Both the position numbers and the translations under genes were made by a program. DNA of 64,000 nt, from positions 74,501 to 138,500 of the forward strand of contig JAWQEG010003810.1 in assembly GCA_033782935.1 (NCBI GenBank), given 5' to 3'. Source of the stretch: Petrolisthes cinctipes. Its lineage: Eukaryota > Arthropoda > Malacostraca > Decapoda > Porcellanidae. Each line of letters begins with the position of its first letter. The stretch's first letter is position 1. The notes under the pieces were generated by a model. The model saw nothing but the letters and a program-made list of their open reading frames with translations. It searched no databases and was not told where the DNA came from. Shown here in pieces: positions 33,416 through 46,284 of this stretch.

Positions 33416-33884
33416 CTACATTGTAATGTAAGCACCAGTGAAGTAGACAATAATGAATATCAGTGATGTCACCCCCAGGACTACCCTTGCTGTTTTCAAC
33501 ACTAGTTCCTTCCTTTTCCGACGAGACTCTTCGTGGCGTTGCTGCTCCTGTTGTTGTTGTTGTTGTGTGCTGGAGTTGGGGAGTTTCTTGGATGACCATG
33601 CCTCATTACGTTGTTCCACGGGGCCACTTGTGTGCCACCAAAAGGGTCCCTCTGCGGTAGTTCCTCTTGTGTTTGTCGTGGTGGATGTAGCCAGGTTGGT
33701 GAAAATAACAAGGGTGAGGAAGGCGATGCAAAATACGTACCAAAGGTCAATGCGCTTCAGGTAGGCGGTGCGAGGGAGGGAGGCAGTGGTCTGGGCGTAG
33801 AGGGAAATAAAGACGAGGAGTGTGGTCAGGCTCATGGTGCCTCGCTCGTTGAAGTTATCTAGAGGCAGCAGTAGTGTTCCATAC
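33416..33884 (-). CDS. Channel gene exon 9: M2, M3, cytoplasmic loop, M4
   Basis: 469 nt to the TAA/TGA-type stop at 33416. M2 begins at N737-E738-R739; L748 is at the 9' gate position; ASLP...Y.K.IDLW marks the M2-M3 linker. The M3-M4 loop has a short polyglutamine run (CAG/CAA at about 33,550). M4 is close to the C-terminus, as usual. Acceptor CTGACAG/GTAT. Confidence 0.92.
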
Positions 33885-36800
33885 CTGTCAGAGTCGTGGA
33901 AAGAGAGCAAGAGAGATTACAAAAGACTATAGTTCAAATGATTTTTTTTTTTAGTATAAACGATTTGCTGTACAAACAATACAGCCACTAATGTTGAACA
34001 ATATTATCCCCTTGACGGTTATTATTATCCAACATAGGGTTACTAACAGCTTGACTGAAAACATCTCTTTAATTGGCATTCAGAGGGTCAAGAATAGTTT
34101 CGGTTTTGCTTTCCCAAACATTTAAAATATAATGTTAGTTTGTCTCTTACCCTATACCAAGTAAGAGTATGCAGGGAAGGTAGGTGGCCCAGATGTGGTA
34201 GGCATTCTTCCTTCTGAATGTGAGCTGAACGAAGAATCTAGAAGAGAAGTTGTCAGGAAGGAGGAATCGGCAATCCTTCACCCAAAACTCCTCGTGGAAT
34301 ACCGGACACTTCACCTCACTGGATGATGGCAGCTCCCACTTCAGCCCGTCTTGACGCACATTGAGGATCTAAAGGTGGGTAAACATGTACAGTTGCCCAA
34401 GGAAAGACGGCAACCAAATTTGCTGGTGTGTGGCAATATCTGGCACCTGCTCTAAAGTAAACACTCGTATTTTATCAATGGATCACTCAGAACATATAAC
34501 CGTTGTAAGGATGAATGTAATTAGCTGAAACCAATAACATCCATCCATACAAAGATTGTAGGTTCTGAGTGATCCATTGATGAAATACGAGTGTTTACTT
34601 TGGAGCAGCTGCCAGATATTGCCACACACCAGCAAATTTGGTTGCCGTCTTTTCCTGGGCAACTGTACAGTACTATTGTATGTATGTTGTAGACAGAACT
34701 AGAACTCCGCAATACCATATTTTCAAACATATGAAAGAATATAATCAAAGTAGGTGAAAAATCACTTGAAGAAATTGAAGAATATATTTACCCGGGGCAA
34801 CGAGAAATATCAAGATGCATTACAGTTTGGATGGACGACCTATAGTAAACATAGATGCATCATGAAGGGGAATATGACTATGTAAGAAATGAATAACTAT
34901 ATAGTGATGTGATGATTAGTGGCAGTTATATCGTGTGAATGTAAGACCTGGGAACCGACAAAGTCAACAGAAAACACAGACCCGTTCTCAGAAAGTAATG
35001 AAAAGGTCGATACCAGGAATATCATTTTCAATCAACTTTGGTAATGAGTCCTTCCATGGCCTGTCAAGATAAAACCAGAGGGTTGCCAGCCCAAGAATAC
35101 ACTCCTTCCTGTGAATCTCATCATGCACCAGTTTTTATCCTTATTTCATACATATTGCACGCCTTCTTACGCAATTATTCAAAATACCATCCCATTTTCT
35201 CCTTGGTTTTTCTTTCCTTACTATTTCGTCCCTAGTAATCACACTCACACACCTTCCTCCACTTTACATCACCTTCTGATCCAGTGCTTTGTTCACACTA
35301 TCTATACCTTCACAGATATCAATATTTTTCACCCTGTCATTTCTTCGGATTCAACACACACTTCTCTTGATTTTTCATATTCATCCACTCCAAGGTTTCA
35401 CAGTCGTATGTCAAAGTAGGTACTAACAACACTCCTTCATGTAATCCTGTTGCAGCCACTCTACTTAACCCTTTATATCGACTCAGTGTCTTCATTGCAT
35501 TTGCTACCTTTCTCCCTTGGGTTACTTTGCTTTTCATTTCTTTCCCACACTTTTCTCTCTTATCTGATATAACTATAATTTACTTAAACTCTTCAACCAA
35601 TTCGAGATTCTCACCATCTACTTGCACACCAGCTCACCCTCCCTCTCCACTATCATCAACTTGTTCTTAACTACATTTACCTTCAAACAGCACCGTTCAC
35701 GTACCTCTACAAAGCTCTCCACTAATCTTCCTAGCTCCCTTTCACTTACATTCTCCTCTATTCTCACACAGGCCACACTACCATTATGGAAACTCTTTAT
35801 GGCATTTAGCATTCTACCCTCTATACCATACATTTGCAGAACTTCCCATGAGCATTCTTTATTTAATTTATCATATGTCTTCCTCACAGGCTTTCTACCA
35901 TCAACTGCCTCACAACAAATACCTGATCAATGCCACCTCAGCCACCACGAAACCCTTATCTTACTACCATTAAATGTTGCCAAACACCCCATATGGGCTG
36001 GTCCCATAACAGCTGTAGTATTCGGGATTTAACTTCACAATCCTCTTTCTCTGGTTAAGTGCCAGTACAGAAGAGGTGTGTGTGTGTGTCTGTGGGTGTG
36101 GGTTAAGGGGAAATTCTTTTGTTGGTGAACAGGAAGTTCTCTGATTACTCCAAACTATGCCACGTAACAGACCCCAAATTAGTATTATTGAGGGCGTCTG
36201 TTTCTGGCATAGTTTGAAGGAATTTAGAGACCTTCCAATTAACCATCAAGAGGATCTCCCCTTGATTGAGAACTGGGCTTCAGTAAAGAGCTTCATGCAG
36301 CTCGCGTCCAGTGTCAGAAGAATGAAGGAAGAAAAAAAAAAATCAACCTACCAGGAAGTTAAGGCTGAGTTTTCTAACTTTTATATTATCTGTTATACTG
36401 AAAAACTCTTAGCAACCTCTCCTGGTAATCAGTTGTAGGAATTGCAGATCTATTTCGTCAATATAATGTAGTATCTCCTTCATCATTTAGTTAGATGGAA
36501 ACACATAGAACTTCCAGGCAATCAAAATATCTTATTTCGTTGTTTAGGGGTCAGTATACTTTTTGGTACACTGGAGTGCCTTGACTCCTTCAAAGTATAC
36601 CAGGAAACAGGATAAATTTAACAAAAATAATGGTGACCTGTTTCTTGGATATACTATAGTTTGGAGTAAATCAGTTGCTCCATATTCCCCAACATTGTAT
36701 TGCTTGATGAAACTAGGAAAATACTGATTATATCGAGGAAGGTAAGCCCCGATTATCCTAAGCACCTTTCTTCTCTCTCACGGTCTCACCTGAAATGTGA

Positions 36801-39800
36801 TGTTACAGGTCTGGATGTCGTCTGGATATTTCAGGAGATCGTACCGGCAGTAAGTGTGCGTGTGTAAATCGTTAATATTGACAACAGGATTGCCATGGCC
36901 GGGGAAACTCAGGTACTCTGCAATTACAAAAGTCCACCCACGTTAATTAAGGAAGTGGGTAGTACAGTGTTGGTAAATCTGGAGCAACTGATTCCTCTAA
37001 ACTATTTCAGGCAACAATCTAATATTATAATTGTTAACCTGGTCTTGTATCCTGGCATATTCTGCATGGAGTAATCTAGACACTCAAATGTACCAAAAGT
37101 GTATTATCCCCTCCAGCTGAAAACACCATCACTGCACCAACTTAGTGCTTCGAAGGACAGGGGAAAGAATGGATTTTATTTATAGAAAGTAGGGATAACA
37201 CATTAAGGACAAAAAAATAACCAGTTAAATGTTTAATCTAAAGAACACTCACACACTATATCTAATGTTTACTAAACAGTGCTCAGTGACTCACTAAGCT
37301 TCTTTCAGTTAAAAAAATATATATACATATGTATCTTAAAAATAATTCCATAAGAGGGTAATGCACTCTTGGTGTACATTGGAAAGTCTTGATTTCGCCA
37401 CAGTACACCAGAAAACAGGACCAATTGCTTGGAATAGTTTGGAGGAATTAGTTGCTCCAGATATACATACATATACCAGGCCTTCCTCTCCACGCTGGAG
37501 GTAGCCTCGTCACGTCGCACACCCTCCCAAACAAAATGCCCAAACATAGAACTCTCCCCCCACTCCCCTCCCCTGCACACACACACACTCCACATCCCAA
37601 CCCCCCGATCCCTGTTGGAGGAGGGAGCCCCCCAACGCACAACCGCATCCAGATATACCAACACTGTACTACCCCCTTTATTATAATATAGAACTCCTTC
37701 TCACCTCCGTCCACCCTCTTGCCAGGTGAAAGTCTTTTCGCCATGATCACGGGATGTGAGGCAGTGGTAGCGAATTCCAGGCTGTTGAACGTCTGTACGT
37801 TTGGTGACCAGAGCTGTGAGCAAAGAACACTATTAATAGGATAATTTTTCTTGACCAGCATCATGATGTGAGTACCATATTAATTACATTATCATTTGGT
37901 ATAGTGAAGTAAACTCATAATGGCAGACGAAAAGATCCTGAAGTCCATCTTTTCGATGGCCATTGTGGGTTTTCTTCACCTTGTCAACATTTACGACAGT
38001 GTGATTACCTCTCTGCTAATAATCATTAGGTATGCAGAGAATCAGCTGCTACTGATTTTGTTGCACTCAAATTTACTCATATTAAAACAGGGACCTACTG
38101 TATGTTTGTCTGATTTTTCTCACTTATGATAATAGATAGTGTACTTTGTTCTATATTTGTAAATGGTATAATCTAAATGGAATAATGATAAGTGGGGGAG
38201 AAAGTTAACTGAAAATTTTCAGGAAAAGAACAAAATGTTTTTGAAGGAAGTCGAGAGGATAAGGAAAGGGTCATCAGGGAGTGAGGAAAGGCTGAAAGCA
38301 GAGGATGGTACCATGCTGGTTGAGAAGAAGGCAGTTGAGAGGAGATGGACCGACTATTTTGAGGGATTACTGAATTTTGATGAGGATAGAGAAGCTAAGA
38401 TTGTTTCGTTTGGAAGGGGAAATGGAGTAAACAGGTTGGAGGGATCAAATGAGGAGCCGATAAGAAAGAAGGAGGTGGAAGAGGCAGAGAGAGAGAGATG
38501 AAAATAGGGAAAGCTTCAGGTTTGGATGGATGCGCTGTAGAATGTCTGAAATATGGTGGAACAAGTATGATGGAGTGGTTGGTAAGGTGGTTGATAGTAT
38601 GTTTAGACAGTGGTAAGGTTCCAATAGATTGGGCGAGTGCTTGTGTAGTACAGTCACGAGCATAAGTTTCTTTACCCCCATGGCGAGAATGAGGTCGAAG
38701 TTGTGGTTGGAGACGGGCCAGGCAAACGAACATTGGAAGTCAGTATCTAACGATGGCGTAAAATTTATTGTATTCAAGTGAACACCTCTAGTGACAAGAA
38801 GCATCATCAGAACATTATGAACTGGTCCATTTTTGTTCGTCTAGTCCATATCCAACCCCGACTTCGACCTAACTCTCGCCAGGGGGGTAAAGAAACTTAT
38901 GCTCGTGACTGTACCTCTATATAAGAGAAAAGGGGATAAATACCAATGTACGAGTTTCAGGGGTAAAAGCCTGTTAAGTATAGGGAAGGTGCTGATAAAG
39001 AAAGTCAGAGAGGGTATGGAGGCGGTGATTGGTGAAGAACAAGGTGGCTTTAGGAGAGGAAAAGGTTGCGTGAACCAGATATTTGCAGTAAGGAAGTAGC
39101 ATGGGCATTTATGGATCTCGAGAAAGCACATGACAGAATTGATAGAAATTGTTGTGGAAGGTTTTGCAGTTGTACGGGCTGGGGGAGAAATTATTAAGAG
39201 GGGTGAAAAGTGTCTACATGAAGAGTAGAGCGTATGTTAGAGTAGGAAATAACGTGAGTTAAGGTGGGAATTCGTCAAGGCTGTGTGATGTCACCATGGT
39301 TGTTTAATATTTATATGGACGGTGTGGTAAGAGAGGTAAATGCTAGGGTGATGGATGCGGGAGGAGTAGTTTGCTATGTAGTGGCAATGGTATCATAAAT
39401 CAGCTTTTGCTGTCGGGCCTTGCTATGGATGCAAACATATCTGTACCCCTTGTAGTCCCACAAGGAGATGCGGTTGTGCTGTGGAGGTTGCTCCCTCCTC
39501 CATCAGGGATTAGGGGGTTGAGATACGGAACGTATATCTGTAGGAGAGGGGGAAAGTTCTACGTTTGGGCATTTGTGTTTTGGAGGGTGTACGACGTGAC
39601 CGGGCTAACTCCAGCGTGGAGATGAAGGCCTGGTTTTTGTAGGTGTAATCGGAAGGAACAGCTTCAAGGATGCTGATAAGTGCAATCAGTCGTACTCACG
39701 CACGCACACACACACACAATGTAAAGTAAAGTTCGACAGTATAAGTAAGTAGTGGAGAGGTTAGAAATAAGTCACTGATATTAGGTTGATCTCCAAAGCG

Positions 39801-42800
39801 GTCTAGATTATGGGTAGGGTGTTGAACTAGTTGCTCTACGAGTAGGTCGTTGAAGATAGAGAAGAGGGATCAGTGAAGGGAAATGAGAGCCAAAGGCAGT
39901 GATGAACACTGAATATCCTAAAATGGAGATTTCTGAGAAAGAAGAATGGGCTAGAATGTGTTCCACTTTTGAAATAAGATAGTCAAAGAATTTTGGATAG
40001 TAGAATTAGGGAAGAGATATATAACACAGATGTAATTACTTTGAGAGTAACAGGTAAGCTGAAGCCAGAGGGTTGAATATTCGAAAGAGTCAAGTTCGGG
40101 AACATGAGGGCAAGTGAGAGTAAGTGTACATACTCCGTACACAATATCCAATTCTTGCAAGAAATCATGGATGGAGACTGAATATGTAGAAGGAGACAGT
40201 GTATGAATTGTTATTAGTTGCTTCTGATATCTGACTTTCGGTGAGAAAGATATGGTTGAGGTTTAATAGAGGAGCGGAGGTGCTCAAAAAAAGATAATTT
40301 GTATGAAAGCCAATAATTTTGCATAAATCATATTATTAAGAGTGAAACAGAAAATAGTCAAGGGCATCGCAATTGGGCATCAAAGGTTGGTCCAGTCAGG
40401 GGGGAGTTAACCCTTAAACCGAGGGTGATGACATATTTCATCACGACCAGCAAGCGGTGGTGACTGCGGGTGATGACATACATTGTCAACACAATTATCA
40501 AATTTGCGCAGCTCCCAATCAGTTTAATTTTCTCGTGGTAGATAGCAGCGCTGCCTGGTCACCAAGCCACAAGTCCCCACCCTCTGTTGGTCCAATCCCA
40601 CTCAGTCTAGCCTTACTTAGAACTGTAATTATATGCAATAATGACTGACCGTGCTATTATACAAGGTGAGCCTCTTGTAAACATTCTGTAGATGTCGCAT
40701 CTCCATTCGTGCATCCTCCCAAGAAATCCTTAGTCTCAGGTTGGCCCTCACAGCAGCATTCATCAGGTCTACGTCAGCCGTCCTAATGTTGACATCAACT
40801 TGGAAGGGAAGGGGAATCTGTGGGGGTGAGGTGGATATGTATGTGGCGAGTGGATGGGCGGTGAAGCAGTATATTTCGTCCCCTCCATCAGTGCAGTCAT
40901 TTTCAGAGTTGCACACCTTTTCCAGAGGAACACACTGATTGTCCCGGCAGGTAAAGTGGTCAGGCGAACATTTGGTTAGCATCACTCCAGTTGGTGCTAA
41001 CTGCAGGCCTGATTCAATATGCAGTTGGGTGCAGATATCATTTTCATCTTTCCAACTCAAAGGTCCTACTGGTAGTGATCTGGACTTTGTGCAGAGTAGT
41101 TTAACCTGGGTGCCCCAACGCTTTAGGCACCAGGTGTCATTGTGGTCCAAGGTGATGGTGTAAGGTCCAACTCCATGGAAGTATACTGAGCCACCACCAG
41201 GTTGTGATCCTGTGACAGACAAAGTCCAGGTAAGTGTACAGAAGCTGATCTTCATCCAGGCACTTCACTCTTAGATGAAACACAGGCTGAGTCTCTGTGA
41301 TATACTCACCAAATGTGCAAATCTTTTTCCCTAAGTCCAAAATCCAGTGCCCAGCATTTGTGATGTAAACACTCAGCGACCAATCTCTTTGATAGGATGG
41401 GCATATATATGAGTATCCATACCTGCTATATGCTGGGTGCCAAAATGGCGTTACACTAATCTGCATTCCATTTAGGTCTGAAAACTTTTGCATTGAACAG
41501 TTATAAAGTAGACCCATAAAGGCTAAATTCCCACCGTAACTGGCAGAATTGCAGAGGTTATTGTTTTTTTCCAATATTTTTCTCATTTTTTCCACTTGTG
41601 TGGCGGCCTTTAGCATAAATGTGGCCAGAAACTTACAAGTAGCATTCCATGACAATCTGTGGGAGAACAAGAGGAGTTTTTTATAAGAGGTAATATTACG
41701 AGTCCCACACAGATGTTCTCTGTATAACACCAGCCCTCCTGACTCATTGTGGGGCTTGAGGAAGGGAACTATATCATCCCACACCATCAAGGGCATCATC
41801 ATTCCAGGGGAGAAATGACATTGTGACCAGGCTATCATCTGGTGCCCTACTAGGGCAGTATCCCACAGTGTAAGACTAGTAATATGACCGGTATAAGCCT
41901 GACCGCTACTGTATCCACCATCTACCTCATCTTGATCCTGTCCAAACACCATCACACCAGTGAAAGGCAACTGAAAGTTGTAATCATAATGTTGCTGTCC
42001 ATGCTCAGACATCCAAATAGTTATGCTGCCAGGCTGGCCTGATACACACACAGGGTACCAAACGAGGGGCAGTAGCAAGATGTTGAAGAAGTGCAAACTG
42101 GTTCCTTGTCGCAGTGCCAGGCCTGTAGACGCCACCACTGTGGGCACCAAGAGTCTTATGTTATTGATGGTGATTGCATTTCATTGTGTTTTTATAGCAT
42201 TAACAATTTACTTTACATAACCCATACTCTATTGGTGTCCTTCAAGCCATATTTGTCACTGGCACATCACTGATAAGAGTACTGTATATATTTTGAGTAA
42301 AACCACTGCTAAATGGCTAAATTCTAAGTTAAAACATAGCCACTGGACCAGGAAGTTGTATGGGCACTTTCACAGAATAGTTACGTCCATGCAATTACAA
42401 ATGTCCACACAAACATATTGGGTCAACCCTTGAAAGATTGGTGACGTAAATTTACATAGGCAGTACGAAGAACGAAGAGACGGGTTCCGTAAATTGACGC
42501 ACTTAATAGTTCAAATCTTGCTTGTGTACACCCGAACTCCAATTACGTTTCTTACATGTGTATTGTTCTACCTGCTACCATTCCCTACCGACATCCATGC
42601 TACCAAACCCTTAATTACCACACGTCCAGTGATAATACACACAGTTTTACCATGACCGTGCTTCATCCTCTACTAGGCCTGTTTTGTAAGGGTTCAAAGA
42701 AAACCAACGCAGTATAAAGAGAAAAGTAGTAAACAGCATTTGCTACATAGCTTTAATAAAAAGAAATATGATTGATTAAATTACATAAAAATGCTTACAG

Positions 42801-45800
42801 CTCTCCAATACTGTGATAACAGAAAAGTTTTTTAATGCTATCACCAAAGTGGGAGTTTGTGTGGCAGTGGCTGATCGTTCCTGCACCTTGGTCAAGGAGG
42901 TTACTCCTGTTGAAAAGCATAGTGAAGGTAAGGAAGTAGTGAGGCGAACATCGGCACTAATACAACAAGAATGGCTTCTCAAAGAGTTCTGGTGGTCAGG
43001 GGAAGCCTCTCAGACCTATAGAAGGGAAGGTAGGAGCATATTTGCACAGGCTGATAGCACACTCATGGCAAAACTAGATTTATCACTCACTATACCAATT
43101 GTTATCTTGGCACTCATCAGTCCACTATTATAGGAAGTTTTTCTTGTAGCCGGATGTTTGAATTATGTGACCATTCATGAATTTATTGTGCCGTGTAAAC
43201 ATAACCCTGGTGTGATAAGGTCCAAACAGTGTTCTAGCTCCAGTGGCTATGGGGTTACCAAGAATCACATATTATTTACTACACACATTCGCCATTGACA
43301 GTACTCAGAAGAGGCTGATGGCAAGTACACCCTACATATTTGTGCTCATAGTGTATGGATGGTATTTATATATTTACTTATTGCTCAGTGGTAGCACATG
43401 TAAAGCAGTTTGTGCAGTACTTCCTTCTTGGCGTATCACACAACCACTATCATACCAACACCAGTATTGTCACGCCACATGGCACACACACCATCATACC
43501 AACTCTCTCACACCATCATTGTCACTTTAACAATACCGGGGTATCTCACGATCTCTCACACTCACCATAACTGTCACATAACGCACCATGACTGTCACAC
43601 AATGCTGTCATGCACACCACCACATTCATAATTATTTACAGACATATATTTCACACACACCAACTCGTGACAACCAGCACACACACACTTCGTATGACAC
43701 AGGTTACAGGGATTGGATGAATAGATAAGGTCAGGCGGTTGTCCCTGATCAGTAGCTCTTGGCTTTGACTTGCTGCCAGGTCTATGGGTGTCGAAACTTT
43801 GGATTGTGGGAGTACAGTTTCCTTCACTTCCACATTCATCACTCAAGCGTTGTCAATGTGTGTGCTGTACGGAGGCTTGAGTAATTGATTGAATGATTGA
43901 TTTTGACATTTTCTGGCAGCATTGTAAAGATGTGGGAAGCAGTAATGCAGGACTACCTGATGTGTCAGTGATATAATCCTATTTTAAAACCATCATCACA
44001 CTGTTTTACCACAACATTGTAGTGGTAAGGAAAAATCTAGGTATTGTTTATGTTATGAGTTCTATGCACTCTTACTGCAAATCACATAATGGTCGGTTAA
44101 TGAGGCAGCAGCTACATAATTATATAGTTGCAGACACATACAAAGGAATACAAAGGAATACAAAGGAAGTACAGGCAACAGGAGGTCCATAGTGACCTTT
44201 AACTAGGTTACCTGTTTAACTATGCTAATCTAGACTATGTGTTGAAGGAATGGATAGCAAAGGACAAGGCTCCTCCACACCCACCACTCCAACCGGATAT
44301 ACCGGTTGGAAAAACAGATAGAAAATAACACCTTGCTTGTTATAAAGAACGCACAAGGAAATTTTATAGGCATGTAGGGAAAGAGACACTTCAAACGGGC
44401 TCTTTACCAAGCATAGAATAGGACGCGCCTTTACACACAACGTCTCATCCTACCCTGTGCTAAATGAGAGGCCTCGTTTCTGGTGTGCCTGTTTCTTTTG
44501 TCTGCAACTGTACTGTACCTCGGACAGGTACAACTAGTTGGACACATGAATGGGTGGTACAGCCCAAGTGAAAGATGGTCAATTTCTCCGAATATCAAGT
44601 TCCTTAGTGCCAAATAAGAGACATCAGGGGCAGAAGTCAGTATTGAGGATGGTAATAAAAAGCAGGTACATGATAATATACACTGGTTACTCAAATGGGA
44701 CAAGTATCTTTCACCTGGGTTGTACCATCCATTCATGTGTCCAACTGTACCATCGTAATGAATGGTCAGTGTAGGTCAGCAATGAGCAATGTATCGTGGG
44801 GTTATTATGTCATGTACTGTATCGCAGGATTAATGATAATCACTGTACAGACACGAGCCATAATAAGTGTCCAGGCCTTGTTGAGGTTTCTACTCATCTG
44901 ACAAACCAGTGATCCAATTACAACGCTTATTCTGTCTCGTACAGTTGGGGAACAAAGTATCTGGACACCGTTGACGTGTTCTGGTAACAATGTCAATGAT
45001 AAACACGTTAGGAGTAGGCAAAATGTATTCATTACTACATAATGATAACTGATATTGGGTGACGTCGACCAACCACAGACAGTGAAATAAAAGTTATCCT
45101 TCAATTCATACATACTTTCTCTCATTGATGTGTTTACTTTTGGGGATGTTGCCAGAAGCCGCCAACAGTGTTCACATACATTATTCCCCAACTGTACATG
45201 ATGGAGGTCGTTTAATATTCCATCAGGTTATTTGAAGCACACCTGGATACTATAATGATGGCTTGAGTCACGAACACTAATGAGTATACAGTTATGGTTG
45301 AAGCTGTGAGCAGTAAAAATTCACCAACGAACTAATTCCAATGAAAATTTTATTGTTTATGTATTTACTGTCTCTAGACATTCGAAGCACACCTGAATAT
45401 TTTAGTAGTACTCATGACTGTACAGTTACCCAAGAAAAGACTGCAACCAAATTTGCTGGTGTGTGGTAATGTCTGGCAGCTGCTCCAAAGTAAACATTCG
45501 TATTATATCAATGGATCACTCAGAACCCACAACCTTTGTATGGATGGATGTTATTGGCTTCAGCTAATTACATTCATCCTTACAACGGTTATATGTTCTG
45601 AGTGATCCATTGATAAAATATGAGTGTTTACTTTGAAGCACCTGCCAGACATTACCCCACACCAGCAAATTTGGTTGCAGTCTTTTCTTGGGCAACTGTA
45701 CATGAGTAAAACGTCTAGACTTTAGAGTTTGAGAACGTCACTGTGTTGCTGGGATATGCTCCGCTACCATCAAGCCTCATAACTTACCATATGCTCTTCC

Positions 45801-46219
45801 CACCACGTATGATATTGGAATATGTGTAGTATTCTGTGACGATGGCATTATTTTTTGTCAATAATAAATCATCCCATCCTCCTCCAAGGACTTAGGTTAG
45901 TCTATAATCCACTTAGGTTAGTCTATAATCCACTTAGTCTAGTCTATAATCCACTTAGGTTAGTCTATAATCCACTTAAGTTAGTCTATAATCCACTTAG
46001 GATAGTCTATAATCCACTTAGTCTATAATACACTTAGGTTAGTCTATAATCCACTTAGGTTAGTCTTTAATCCACTTAGTCTATAATCCACTTAGGTTAG
46101 TCTATAATCCACTTATTTCATCAGCACTTCTGGTAGATATATTTTGCTGAAAAGTCTCTCATAGTGCTTCCTGCTTCACCTGATGTGTTTTGTTAACCAC
46201 TACTACTAGCATACTTACA

Positions 46220-46284
<65 letters not shown>

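Noticed and set aside
33453..33862. Plus-strand frames opposite exon 9
   Set aside because: They are antisense shadows of the M2-M4 exon, which carries clear family motifs on the minus strand.
38395..38807. Minus-strand frames near 38.4-38.8 kb
   Set aside because: Antisense to the RTE fragment and its MITE; the coding similarity is on the plus strand.
41137..41255. Two overlapping genes, or a frameshift, in the channel region
   Set aside because: A 100-nt GT-AG intron (41,210-41,309) joins the frames exactly.
42123..43640. Plus-strand frames of 60-106 codons
   Set aside because: No motif, no start or splice support, and typical of chance in AT-rich intron DNA.
43430..43690. CA/CCAT-rich repeats as a gene or MITE
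   Set aside because: Low-complexity only; no inverted ends or target duplication found.
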